This document shows, piece by piece, positions 7,463 to 16,182 of a DNA stretch of 23,548 nt. Numbering within the stretch: the first letter of the stretch is position 1; each line of letters opens with the position of its first letter. The notes under the pieces were generated by a model. That model was not told the DNA's origin. It made no database searches and worked only from the letters and a program-made list of their open reading frames with translations. The stretch is from Lachnoclostridium sp. UBA739 (GTDB taxonomy: Bacteria; Bacillota_A; Clostridia; Lachnospirales; Lachnospiraceae), in NCBI GenBank assembly GCA_002297865.1, contig DBKX01000351.1:13915-37462 (forward strand), given 5' to 3'. Made by a program: the position numbers and the translations under genes.

Positions 7463-9748
7463 ATGAAGATTGGTATTGTAACATTTAACAGTGCCCATAA
7501 CTATGGTGCTGTTTTGCAGGCTTGGGCTTTGCAGGAGTATTTAAAGAGTGAAGGACATGACCCTTCAGTCATTAACTATAGAATATTTGATATTGACAAG
7601 CTATATCGCTTGTATAGGTCAAGAAATCCTTACAAAAAGGCTATATTAAATAAAGCTGTGCATAAAGCGCAGGATTTCAAAGCATATCAGCGAGATAAAA
7701 ATAAATATAAAAGATATCGTGCGTTTGAGCATTTCATTAATCACACATTAAATACAACGCAGCCACCAGTGAAGAATTTTGTACAGTTATCAAAAGCGGA
7801 GTTTGATTTCAATGCAATGATTGCAGGAAGCGACCAGATTTGGAATGGAGTGTTTACGAAAATGAATCCTGGTTTCTTCTTAAATTTTGGAAAACCAGAC
7901 GTAAAACGTATTTCTTATGCAGCTAGTATCGGTAAAGATGAAATCTCTGACGTAGAAGCACTTCAGTTCCAGAAATACATTCATAACTTTGATTATATTT
8001 CTGTACGTGAAGCGAAGGCGAAAGAACAGGTACTTCGTTTTGTAGATGATGAGGTAGAGGTTGTTTGTGACCCAACTTTATTGCTTCCAAGAAGTAAATA
8101 TGATGAGCTTAAGAAAGATCCAAAGATAAATCAGGAATATATCTACGTTCACAACGTGCACTTAGTAAAAGTGGATGAGCGTTTGAATGCAATGGCAGAA
8201 GAACTTTCTAGAAGAACAGGACTTCCAATTGTTCATAACAGACCAGATTATTCTTTTAAAAATGAATGTGGCAAGTTCTTAGATGGTGGTCCAGAAGAGT
8301 TCTTAGGATGGATTGCAAACGCAAGATATGTGTTAGCAAACTCCTTCCATGCAACTGTATTCTCTATGATTTACCATAGAGAATTTATTACCATTCCTCA
8401 CTTCCAGAATCCGGACCGTATGAGATTCTTCTTAGGAGAATTGGGAATTGGAAACCATTTATTAGGTTTGCCAGAAGAATTGCCAGAAGATTTATCAGAG
8501 TTAGCAATAGATTATGAAAAAGTAGAAGAGAAACGTAACCAGATGGCTGCACGTTCTAAGGAATTCCTAAAGATGGCTCTTGCTGGCCCTAGAAGAACAG
8601 GTGAATTGGCAGAGCGTAAGACATACTTTGATTTCCCAGATCCATTTACCTGTTACGGCTGCCGTGCTTGTGAAGCAACATGTCCTACAGGTGCCATTAC
8701 TATGGAAGCTGATAAGGAAGGATTTATCTATCCAGTTATTCATGATGAGAAATGTAATAAATGTGGCGATTGTGTAGATGTATGTATTTACAAACATCCA
8801 TCCTTATTTAATGATGAAGAGAAAAATGAAACAAAAGTTTTTGCAGCATACAACAATGACGAGCATACCAAGATATACAGTTCTGCAGGCGGTGTATTTA
8901 CTGCACTTGCTGATTCTGTAATCGGAGATAAAGGACACGTTGTTGGTGTTCAGATGAACAAAGACAGCCAAGGTGAATACGCAATTGCAAACACGAAGAA
9001 AGAAAGTGCACCATTCCGTGATGCAAAATATGTGACACCTGAAAGTGCTGGAATGAAGCAGAAGGTAAAAGAGCTGTTGGAAAAAGGTGAAGTGGTACTG
9101 TATTCCGGTAATCCTTGTGAGATTGCAGGTCTTAAGAGTTATCTGAATAAAGAATATGATAACTTGTATACAGTTGACATGCTTTGTACAGGCTTCGCAT
9201 CTCCAGAAGTGTATACACAGTATATCACTATGTTAGAAGAAAAATATCATTCCAAAATTGAAAGCATTGAATTTGATAATAAATTCCGTGGTAAGAAAAA
9301 AGGATACATGATTGTTAAATTTGAGTCTGGAGAAGTATTCTTACAAGAGACAAGAAAGAATGATTATATGAACGCATACAAGAATAACAATATTCAGCGT
9401 CCATCGTGTTATTCCTGTGAGTTTATGGAAGGTACTAAGAGTGTATCTGACATTACACTTGGAAGGTATAAGAATGCAGCCAATTACTGTCCAGAAATGG
9501 ATGATGTGTTTGGCACATCCTATGTTCAGATTAACACCAAAAAAGGTATGGAACTTTGGAACAAAGCCAATGGCCAATTAACATTTGAAGAGACAGATAA
9601 GGATAATCTTCCTGTATTTGGCGTAAAGAAACCAATTAAACTTACCATGCAGAGAAGTCAGCTTATGAACCGAATCGGGGAAGATGAGATTGTAAAAGTC
9701 TTAAGAGCTTTCAATTCTACTAAGAAAAGAAGAAAAAGAAAAAGATAA
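7463..9748 (+). CDS. Polysaccharide pyruvyl transferase fused to ferredoxin and FrhB-like domains (copy 1)
   Basis: The start at 7463 has AAAGAGG five bases upstream and makes the conserved MKIGIVTF the N-terminus; an ATG at 7439 would add eight residues. The 761-residue protein has three parts. Residues 1-350 are a polysaccharide pyruvyl transferase (PPT) domain with intact motifs: NYGAVLQAWAL (13-23), GSDQIWN (122-128), SYAASIG (151-157), DPTLLL (203-208) and NSFHAT (293-298, with the likely key His296). Residues 397-441 hold two CxxCxxCxxxC clusters (Cys397/400/403/407 and Cys431/434/437/441), as in a 2[4Fe-4S] ferredoxin. Residues about 455-705 are FrhB/F420-hydrogenase beta-like. Here several hallmark positions differ from copy 2: DAKY for GSKY, CTG for CHA, and GRYKN for GDFWG. 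The tail is strongly basic (KKRRKRKR). The family name does not imply F420, since clostridia generally lack it; a flavin is likelier. It probably modifies the operon's polymer by adding pyruvate from PEP. Confidence 0.85.
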   Translation: MKIGIVTFNSAHNYGAVLQAWALQEYLKSEGHDPSVINYRIFDIDKLYRLYRSRNPYKKAILNKAVHKAQDFKAYQRDKNKYKRYRAFEHFINHTLNTTQPPVKNFVQLSKAEFDFNAMIAGSDQIWNGVFTKMNPGFFLNFGKPDVKRISYAASIGKDEISDVEALQFQKYIHNFDYISVREAKAKEQVLRFVDDEVEVVCDPTLLLPRSKYDELKKDPKINQEYIYVHNVHLVKVDERLNAMAEELSRRTGLPIVHNRPDYSFKNECGKFLDGGPEEFLGWIANARYVLANSFHATVFSMIYHREFITIPHFQNPDRMRFFLGELGIGNHLLGLPEELPEDLSELAIDYEKVEEKRNQMAARSKEFLKMALAGPRRTGELAERKTYFDFPDPFTCYGCRACEATCPTGAITMEADKEGFIYPVIHDEKCNKCGDCVDVCIYKHPSLFNDEEKNETKVFAAYNNDEHTKIYSSAGGVFTALADSVIGDKGHVVGVQMNKDSQGEYAIANTKKESAPFRDAKYVTPESAGMKQKVKELLEKGEVVLYSGNPCEIAGLKSYLNKEYDNLYTVDMLCTGFASPEVYTQYITMLEEKYHSKIESIEFDNKFRGKKKGYMIVKFESGEVFLQETRKNDYMNAYKNNNIQRPSCYSCEFMEGTKSVSDITLGRYKNAANYCPEMDDVFGTSYVQINTKKGMELWNKANGQLTFEETDKDNLPVFGVKKPIKLTMQRSQLMNRIGEDEIVKVLRAFNSTKKRRKRKR

Positions 9749-9778
9749 TTATTTCAATGTCCAGGAATGGGGAAGAAT

Positions 9779-11917
9779 ATGAAAGTTAATTTGGTAACTA
9801 GTTTAGATAAAAAAGACATTTTAGATTGCCTTCGCCTTTGGAGTCTGCAAAAAACCTTGCTTAAGCGAGATTTTGAAGTGGAAATTATTGATGTGAAAGG
9901 GGAAGAATTTAATTTAGGCAGAAGTGAGAGGGAATCCTTTCAACAATTATTCCCTAACTATACAACAGTTTCATCTCATCAGGAGTTAGTTTCCAAGCTA
10001 GGCAATGATGGGATGACTATTGTAACAGGAACGAAGGCATGGAAAGCCAAGATGATTAACCATGCCAAAAAGGCTCTTGTACTAAAGGGAATTGAAACAA
10101 CCAAATATGCTTACAATGTAGGTGTAGAAGGTACAGAGTATGGATTGCTGGAAAAGGGATCAATTAAGAAACTAATCCAGGAATTTGATTCTATAGCAGT
10201 AAGCAAATCAGAGGATCAAAAATACTTATCTCAGTACTACGATAAGGACATTGTACTTTTATGTGACAATACTCTTTTGCTTCGAACCAACGAATATGAT
10301 GGGATTGCAAGGAAATTTAAATCTTTCCGAGACTATATTCTGCTCGATGCAAAAAACAATGATCCAAAGCTAATTGAACTTGCAAAGAAAGTTAAAAAGG
10401 AAACTGGCTTGAAAGTCATCTGTCTTGACAGTGGATTTTCATTAAAGCACGGTTTTCAGTATGAAAATGTGAAGACCTCTCAAAAGTTCTTAGGACTTTT
10501 AAAAGGTGCAAAATATGTTATCACCGATAACGAAAGAAGCGTCATGTTTTCCATGATATATAAACGACCATTCTTGTTTGTAAATGAAGATACAAAAGGA
10601 CAGGAATGGATTGTAAAACTTCTTAAAAATGTTAAGTTAAAAGGTAACATCCTTTCATCAGCAGAAGATTATACTGGGGTAGATCAGTTTAAACTATGGA
10701 ATGGATATGCACTTCATAAACGTTTAGGTGAACAGAAAAAAGGTGCATATGCACATTTAGACAAAATAACTGGAGTTGAAGTGGCACAAGACGAATATGT
10801 GGATGCACCAACCGACATCTTAAAGAAAGACTGTTGCGGCTGTTACGCATGCGCAGAAGTATGTCCAGTCACTGCAATCAAAATGACAGAAGATAATAGG
10901 GGATATTATTTCCCAGTTGTGGATAAAGATACCTGCATCTCCTGCGGATTGTGTAAAAAGAGCTGTGTCATTCAGAAGCCAAGGCTTGTGGAACATGATA
11001 AGACTTATCCAAAGGCAATTGCTGCTTACAACAAAGATTTAGATATAAGAAAAGGAAGTTCTTCCGGTGCTATGTTCCCAGGATTTGCAAAACACATCAT
11101 TGAGGACAAACATGGATATGTTGCTGGTGCAAAATACGATGAAGACATGAATGTTGTATCCGATGTGGCAAATACTATGGAAGGAGTAAAAGCCTTCTAC
11201 GGTTCAAAATACTGTAAGAGCCTTTTGGATGGCAGTTATAAAAAAATAAAAGAACTATTAGACCAAGGGGAATATGTTCTGTTTTCAGGTCTTCCATGTG
11301 AATGTTCAGGTCTTCGTGCATTTCTAAAGAAAGATTATGAAAAGCTATATATATGCGAGATTATTTGTCATGCAGGACCATCTGCCAAAGTGTTTAAGGC
11401 ATATGTAAAATACCTGGAAGAGAAGTTTGGTTCTAAGGTAACCAATGTAACTTTTAGACAGAAGAAAAACGGCTGGCAGGCTCATCAGACCAGCATGGTA
11501 GTTGACTTTAAAGACAGAGAGCCGTTACGAGTAGTGAATCGTACCAATAACTATTATCGAATATTTGCCAATGATATCATAGCAAGAGAAAGCTGTACGA
11601 GTTGCCGTTTTACTCATTTGAACAGGGCAGGAGATGTAACGATAGGTGATTTCTGGGGTATCCAGGACATTCATCCAGATATGTACGATAACCAAGGCGC
11701 AAGCTTTGTAATTATCAACAATGCACGTGGCGCAGAACTTTGGGATATGGTGAAAGATGATTTTGAATGGATCGAGAGCAGTATGGATAAGGTATTCAAG
11801 AAAAATCATAAAGAGCCGATTTCTTATAAAATCGACCGCGATGAATTCTTCCATCGGATGGAAAAGGGTGAAAATATCAATCAGTTACTTGAGGAATTTA
11901 ATGACCTGAAAAAGTAA
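9779..11917 (+). CDS. Degenerate PPT-like domain fused to ferredoxin and FrhB-like domains (copy 2)
   Basis: The start at 9779 has GGGG six bases upstream; an ATG at 9767 would add four residues with no usable binding site. The 712-residue protein shares the three-part layout of the preceding gene. Its N-terminal PPT-like domain has lost the family motifs: the NYG at 13-15 of copy 1 is DIL here, GSDQIWN is replaced near 83-89, and NSFHAT is DNERSV (250-255), with Arg253 at the His position. The ferredoxin module is intact (Cys352/355/358/362 and Cys386/389/392/396). The FrhB-like part keeps the family hallmarks: GSSSGAMF (426-433), GSKY (475-478), ICHAGPS (529-535), GW (565-566), CTSC (606-609) and TIGDFWGI (621-628). 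It is probably an iron-sulfur flavoprotein reductase whose N-terminal domain is a non-catalytic scaffold or binding module. It abuts the exporter genes, so its substrate is probably the exported polymer or a precursor. Confidence 0.85.
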   Translation: MKVNLVTSLDKKDILDCLRLWSLQKTLLKRDFEVEIIDVKGEEFNLGRSERESFQQLFPNYTTVSSHQELVSKLGNDGMTIVTGTKAWKAKMINHAKKALVLKGIETTKYAYNVGVEGTEYGLLEKGSIKKLIQEFDSIAVSKSEDQKYLSQYYDKDIVLLCDNTLLLRTNEYDGIARKFKSFRDYILLDAKNNDPKLIELAKKVKKETGLKVICLDSGFSLKHGFQYENVKTSQKFLGLLKGAKYVITDNERSVMFSMIYKRPFLFVNEDTKGQEWIVKLLKNVKLKGNILSSAEDYTGVDQFKLWNGYALHKRLGEQKKGAYAHLDKITGVEVAQDEYVDAPTDILKKDCCGCYACAEVCPVTAIKMTEDNRGYYFPVVDKDTCISCGLCKKSCVIQKPRLVEHDKTYPKAIAAYNKDLDIRKGSSSGAMFPGFAKHIIEDKHGYVAGAKYDEDMNVVSDVANTMEGVKAFYGSKYCKSLLDGSYKKIKELLDQGEYVLFSGLPCECSGLRAFLKKDYEKLYICEIICHAGPSAKVFKAYVKYLEEKFGSKVTNVTFRQKKNGWQAHQTSMVVDFKDREPLRVVNRTNNYYRIFANDIIARESCTSCRFTHLNRAGDVTIGDFWGIQDIHPDMYDNQGASFVIINNARGAELWDMVKDDFEWIESSMDKVFKKNHKEPISYKIDRDEFFHRMEKGENINQLLEEFNDLKK

Positions 11918-11929
11918 ATGGAGAAAACT

Positions 11930-12706
11930 ATGAGACAATATATAAAGAACTTTTTAAAATATAGGCATTTGTTACACGAGCTTGTAAAGAAAGATATTAA
12001 GCTAAAATATAGACGTTCCTATTTAGGAATTCTCTGGACGTTAATTGAGCCGTTATTAACGATGATTGTATTAAGTACAGTGTTTGGCAGTTTGTATGGC
12101 AGAACGGATAAAACGTTCCCTGTATACGTATTAACAGGTAGACTGCTATATGCTTACTTTGCCAACTCAACAAAGGCATGTATGCGTTCCATAAGAAGCC
12201 ATAGTGGGATGATTAAGAAGGTATATGTACCAATATACATTTATCCATTATCCAGTGTATGTTCCAATTATATTACGTTTTTAATTTCATTGATTGTATT
12301 AGTTGCAGTTAGTATTGTGTTAAGAGTAAATATCACATACTACATTCTATTCTCGGTTGTACCTTTGGCATTGCTTTTTGTAATGGCTTACGGTGTGGGA
12401 ATGATTTTAGCAACCTTGTCAGTGTTCTTCCGTGATTTAGAATACTTATGGTCAGTAGCATTGATGATTATCATGTATACAGCGGCTATTTTCTATCCAG
12501 TAGAAAGATTATATGCTACAGGAAAGGCATGGATATTAGAGTTAAATCCAATCTATAGTTTGATTTCTCTATTCCGTTCAGCCGTATTCAGTACGCCGAT
12601 TGAAGTCCGACATATCGTGTACGCTACTGTATTTAGCTTTGGGACATTGATTGTCGGTACTGTTATGTTCTACAAGAAACAGGATAAATTCATCCTTTAC
12701 GTGTAG
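11930..12706 (+). CDS. ABC-2 type polysaccharide/teichoic acid exporter, permease (TagG/Wzm family)
   Basis: This 258-residue integral membrane protein has an N-terminal amphipathic stretch and the family motif KYRRSYLGILWTLIEPLL (about 23-40). About six hydrophobic segments follow, with FFRDLEYLW in the loop before the fifth. It is the membrane half of an exporter that moves lipid-linked polymers across the cytoplasmic membrane. I chose the ATG at 11930 because GGAG (11920-11923) lies six bases upstream; the ATG at 11918, directly after the previous stop codon, has no suitable binding site. Translational coupling with the upstream gene is likely. The ATPase gene follows 45 bases later. Confidence 0.9.
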   Translation: MRQYIKNFLKYRHLLHELVKKDIKLKYRRSYLGILWTLIEPLLTMIVLSTVFGSLYGRTDKTFPVYVLTGRLLYAYFANSTKACMRSIRSHSGMIKKVYVPIYIYPLSSVCSNYITFLISLIVLVAVSIVLRVNITYYILFSVVPLALLFVMAYGVGMILATLSVFFRDLEYLWSVALMIIMYTAAIFYPVERLYATGKAWILELNPIYSLISLFRSAVFSTPIEVRHIVYATVFSFGTLIVGTVMFYKKQDKFILYV

Positions 12707-12751
12707 AGTAAGAGCAAAGAAAACGTAGTTCATGAAAGATGGAGGTGCATT

Positions 12752-13489
12752 GTGAGTAAAGTAGCTGTAGACGTGAATCATGTCACGATGCGTTATAATA
12801 TTAGTTCACAAAAGGTAGATAACTTAAAAGAATATTTTATTAAGTTTGTAAAGAAAGAAATTATGTTTAATGAATTTCTTGCTTTAAATGATGTTACTTT
12901 TCAGATTAATAAAGGGGATAGACTTGGTATTCTTGGTTTAAATGGTGCAGGAAAAAGTACCTTGCTGAAAGTAATTGCAGGGGTGCAAAAGCCTTCTGAG
13001 GGTTCTGTGAAAGTAAAAGGCAGAATCGTACCACTTCTTGAGTTAGGAGCTGGTTTTGATAAAGAATATACGGGAGCAGAAAATATTTATTTGTATGGTA
13101 CTGTATTGGGATATTCCAAAGATTTTATTCGTGAAAAGTACGATGAAATAGTAGAGTTTTCTGAATTAGGTAAATTTATTGATGTTCCAGTCAAGAACTA
13201 TTCTTCTGGTATGAAATCTCGTTTAGGTTTTGCAATTGCAACAGTTGTACAGCCGGATGTTTTAATTCTGGACGAAGTATTAGCAGTTGGAGATGCTAAA
13301 TTCCGTAAGAAATGTGAAGCGAAGATTCAGTCAATGTTTGACAGTGGGGTTACGGTGTTATTCGTGTCTCACTCACTTCCACAGGTGAAACGTATCTGTA
13401 ATAAAGGGATTATCCTTGAACATGGTCAGTTAATTGCGAAGGGAGATATTGAAGATATCGCAACGATTTATACTGAAAAGACGAAATAA
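12752..13489 (+). CDS. ABC exporter ATP-binding subunit (TagH/Wzt family, short form)
   Basis: The protein starts at a GTG codon six bases after GGAGG. Its 245 residues carry Walker A GLNGAGKST (62-70), the VPLLELGAGF segment (93-102) typical of polysaccharide exporters, the signature YSSGMKSRL (150-158), Walker B VLILDE (170-175) and the switch His in VSHS (205-208). It ends after the nucleotide-binding domain. It lacks the C-terminal carbohydrate-recognition domain of some Wzt proteins and the long extracytoplasmic tail of Bacillus TagH. It powers export with the preceding permease and is the last gene of the unit. Gene order (polymerase, modification enzymes, permease, ATPase) is that of an ABC-dependent wall-polymer pathway. 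Confidence 0.9.
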   Translation: MSKVAVDVNHVTMRYNISSQKVDNLKEYFIKFVKKEIMFNEFLALNDVTFQINKGDRLGILGLNGAGKSTLLKVIAGVQKPSEGSVKVKGRIVPLLELGAGFDKEYTGAENIYLYGTVLGYSKDFIREKYDEIVEFSELGKFIDVPVKNYSSGMKSRLGFAIATVVQPDVLILDEVLAVGDAKFRKKCEAKIQSMFDSGVTVLFVSHSLPQVKRICNKGIILEHGQLIAKGDIEDIATIYTEKTK

Positions 13490-13491
13490 TG

Positions 13492-13529
13492 AAAGACCGT
13501 ATGCCAAATCAATGGTATACGGTCTTTTT
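13492..13529. terminator. Strong terminator ending the glycopolymer operon
   Basis: GACCGTATGCCA (13495-13506) pairs with TGGTATACGGTC (13513-13524) through 12 bp with one G-U pair and a 6-base loop. AAA precedes it and TTTTTT follows it. It lies between convergent genes. The A-run on the left is short, so it works mainly for the plus strand and perhaps weakly for the minus strand. Confidence 0.9.
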
Positions 13530-13556
13530 TGCATATGAGCTGACTTCGTGAGTCTA

Positions 13557-16052
13557 CTAGCTGACAATCACAGATAAAGGCATATTGAGCAGCTTTTTGT
13601 TATTCACATCAATTAAATAATTACTTTGAGAAGGTTTTAACAATAAGGATTGACCAGCTGTTAATTCTTTGGTCAGTGTGATTGTTACAGTGGATCCATT
13701 AACATTTACGGATTTCACTGTAACAGCAGTTCCATTGGCAGCAATCGCATAATCAATATTAGTTGGTGTCCCACTTATGAGAGGTGTTGGAAATGCCAAG
13801 GTAATAGTATCCTTAACAGCAGTAACAGTTGCAGGCTCTAAAGTCTGGTTATTACTTAATATAATCATGTTTTCATAAGGCTCCATCGTTGTGTAGGTAC
13901 TCTTATAACCTCGTAAACCAGAGATTTTCACTACATAAGGCGCATTGTCTATAATAGAATTTTGCACAACCGTTAATTTCACAATAGCGGGACAGTTATA
14001 GGTATTGCAGACAAGCTGTGCCGATTGGATGGTGATACCTGAGATATTGTAATTATCCTTATTTTCGGCAGTTGATTGATCGAGCATATTATCAAAGGTA
14101 ACATATATATGCTGATTGGCTGTCCCTGCAATCTGAATGCTACGTGGACCTGGAAGGACAGAAGTTTCACCAGCAAGTTTAGCAGCCGTTACAGAAAGAC
14201 CTGCATTATAGTTATAATAGGCATCCATTACGAAAGAATCAGGAATTGAAAATGTGTATGTAGCAAGTTCAGTAAAGGAACCAGTCAGTGTGAGGGTAAC
14301 TGTATTATCAACTGCTTCTGCCGTATACTGATACTTGGTATTGGCACCAACGATACCGTCTAAAGTGCTGCGTCCGGTAATCTGACCAGTTCTCTCAAGC
14401 AAAGTTACAGTTTGGTTAAATGTTAATGTCAAAACATTGGAAGTAATCGAATTTACTTTCTTTGTAGTAAAGCTAGAGTTTGTTATTGTAGGCAATGAAG
14501 CTCCGGAACCAAAGTTCACTGTACGCTGTGCAGTAGTAGAAGTTGCACCAGCATTGTATGTGCTGTAGTTATAGAAAACAACATTTAAGCCAGTTTTGCA
14601 ATTTAGTAAAGAAGTATCATTAATATGATAGATAACTTCTTTTTTGTTGGTTTTGTTCACTTCACCAGATAAGAAACTGCCATTTACGATAGCATAGCCA
14701 GGAGCCTGTATAGACTTATTAAATGCAGCAACTAGACTGTTTCCGTTGCGGTATGCATTGACTAGTTCAGCTTGTGTTGCTCCAGTGGTATTCGTGTAAA
14801 TAGAAGCAACTAATGGATAAGGATTGGTAGGGTTGTTTGCCAGATCCACGATACCATATAAAGTTACTTCAATCGCAACATTCTGATCAGCAGGTGCGAT
14901 TCCTGTTAAGTCTAACAGAATGGATTTCTTATCCTTAGACAGTTTATAGTTGCTTTTGGTTGTAAATGGTGAGGTATAAACCATTGTAATCTTGTCTGGA
15001 CGTTTTACGGCAGAAGGAACAAGATTATCAATCGATATAGGTTCGCTGAAATTAAGAGAGACAACTAAACCTGTATCATCTACACTGCATCCCAAATATG
15101 TAGGGTTTATAGTATCTTTTAACACCTTGTTTTCTGTATATGGAGTTAGGGCATAACCCGTTTCCGACAGTATAGTATTTCGTAAGGAAATATTATAAGT
15201 ACCATTAAAAGCATTCTTGTTCGTAATCGTCAACACCTTTTTATCTTCTGATAATGCTCCTGTTAGCGTGCCAATTTCAGCAGCATCTTTACCACTTTGG
15301 ATGAAAATCCCACTGGTTAGAAAAGTTCCTGAAAGAACAGTGGACGAGTTGATTGGCTGGCTAAATGTAATCTGTAGTTCATGACTATTGGCAAGGCTTA
15401 CATCCTTTACCGTTACAGATGGTTTTGTTATGAACAGATTAATTGTTTGTTTGATTGGATTATCTGGGTCAATTGCTTTTTCTGCAGTTGCGCCGCAGCA
15501 TACAGTTAATGTAGTATAACCAGATTTTAATGGAGTTACCAACCCAGTTTTTTCATTTACAATGGCCTTTGCGGGGTCCTTTACATAAAAGCGAATCACA
15601 TCAGTTGATGCACTTTTTGTGGAGGAAGAAATCCGCCTTGCATTAAAATCATATGTTGTCCCTAAAACAAGTACATGTGCATCGTATTCACTGTCAATAA
15701 TAGCATTCGTGAATTCAATCGCTTATGCTGGTACTTTAACGGTTACTTTACAGGTTAATTTTTTGGTTACAGTGTTCTTTTTGGCGGTACAGGTAATGGT
15801 TACAGTACCTCTTTTCTTAGCAGTAACAACACCTTTAGAAGTTACACTGGCAATTTTAGAGTTTGAACTTTTCCAAGCTGCCTTTGTTCCTTTTGGTGCA
15901 GTTAAGGTCAACGTACATTTTTTACCAACGCCGTTCAGAGTTCTGGTTTTTGCATTTAGCTTATATGTAGCAGCGGCATTCAAATTGCCAATAGGTGTAC
16001 ATAAAATAAGTACTAAACACAGAGATAGTATAAGACTTAGTCTTCGTTTCAT
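13557..16052 (-). pseudogene. Secreted Big2/Ig-like surface protein gene interrupted by one in-frame TAA
   Basis: Reading from 16052, a signal peptide (MKRRLSLIL..., cleavage near LNA-A at 26) leads into a Big2 domain with WKSSNSKIASVTSKGVVTAK. A TAA at 15725-15723 stops translation after 109 residues (…VKVPA). The same frame then stays open for 721 codons to a TAG at 13559-13557. It resumes as AIEFTNAIIDSEYD and continues into a second Big2-like domain (…NEKTGLVTPLKSGYTTLTV) and a series of Ig-like segments. Without the TAA the product would have 831 residues and the same layout as the surface protein at 62-2752. No frameshift is needed. No start codon with a ribosome binding site is visible just after the TAA; the GTG at 15599 lacks one. 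AAGGAGGAG stands before the ATG at 16052. Possibilities are a nonsense mutation, a sequencing error, readthrough, or a short secreted 109-residue product. Confidence 0.8.
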
Positions 16053-16093
16053 GTAGCTCCTCCTTTTTCACTTTGTATTACATTACTTAATCT

Positions 16094-16121
16094 ATTTTAC
16101 TATATAATTCTGATAAGTCAA
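16094..16121 (-). promoter_or_regulatory. Promoter of the interrupted surface-protein gene
   Basis: On the minus strand TTGACT (16121-16116) and TAAAAT (16099-16094) are 16 bases apart. They lie upstream of AAGGAGGAG and the ATG at 16052, so the interrupted gene still has promoter and translation signals. Confidence 0.55.
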
Positions 16122-16130
16122 AGGAGATTG

Positions 16131-16170
16131 TAAAAAGCTACTTCATCCTAATAGAAAGAAGTAGCCTTTA
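16131..16170 (-). terminator. Terminator after the peroxiredoxin gene
   Basis: GCTACTTC (16137-16144) pairs with GAAGTAGC (16158-16165). Read on the minus strand, the stem is followed by TTTTTAC. It lies just downstream of the peroxiredoxin stop codon, separating it from the surface-protein promoter. Confidence 0.75.
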
Positions 16171-16182
16171 ACCATTAATTAT

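Noticed and set aside
7439..7463. Earlier start codon for PPT-FrhB copy 1
   Set aside because: The ATG at 7439 has no binding site and would place eight extra residues before the conserved family N-terminus.
7463..11917. Coenzyme F420-dependent hydrogenase function for the FrhB-like domains
   Set aside because: No F420 biosynthesis genes are seen here and clostridia generally lack F420. The domain name is historical, and flavin or ferredoxin chemistry is likelier.
13557..16052. Frameshift as the cause of the split surface-protein gene
   Set aside because: The two parts are in the same frame (their starts differ by a multiple of three), so one stop codon alone explains the split.
15619..16056. 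A 145-codon open frame on the plus strand opposite the interrupted surface-protein gene
   Set aside because: It is antisense to the signal peptide and Big2 domain, which have a promoter, ribosome binding site and recognisable domain on the minus strand. No binding site precedes it.
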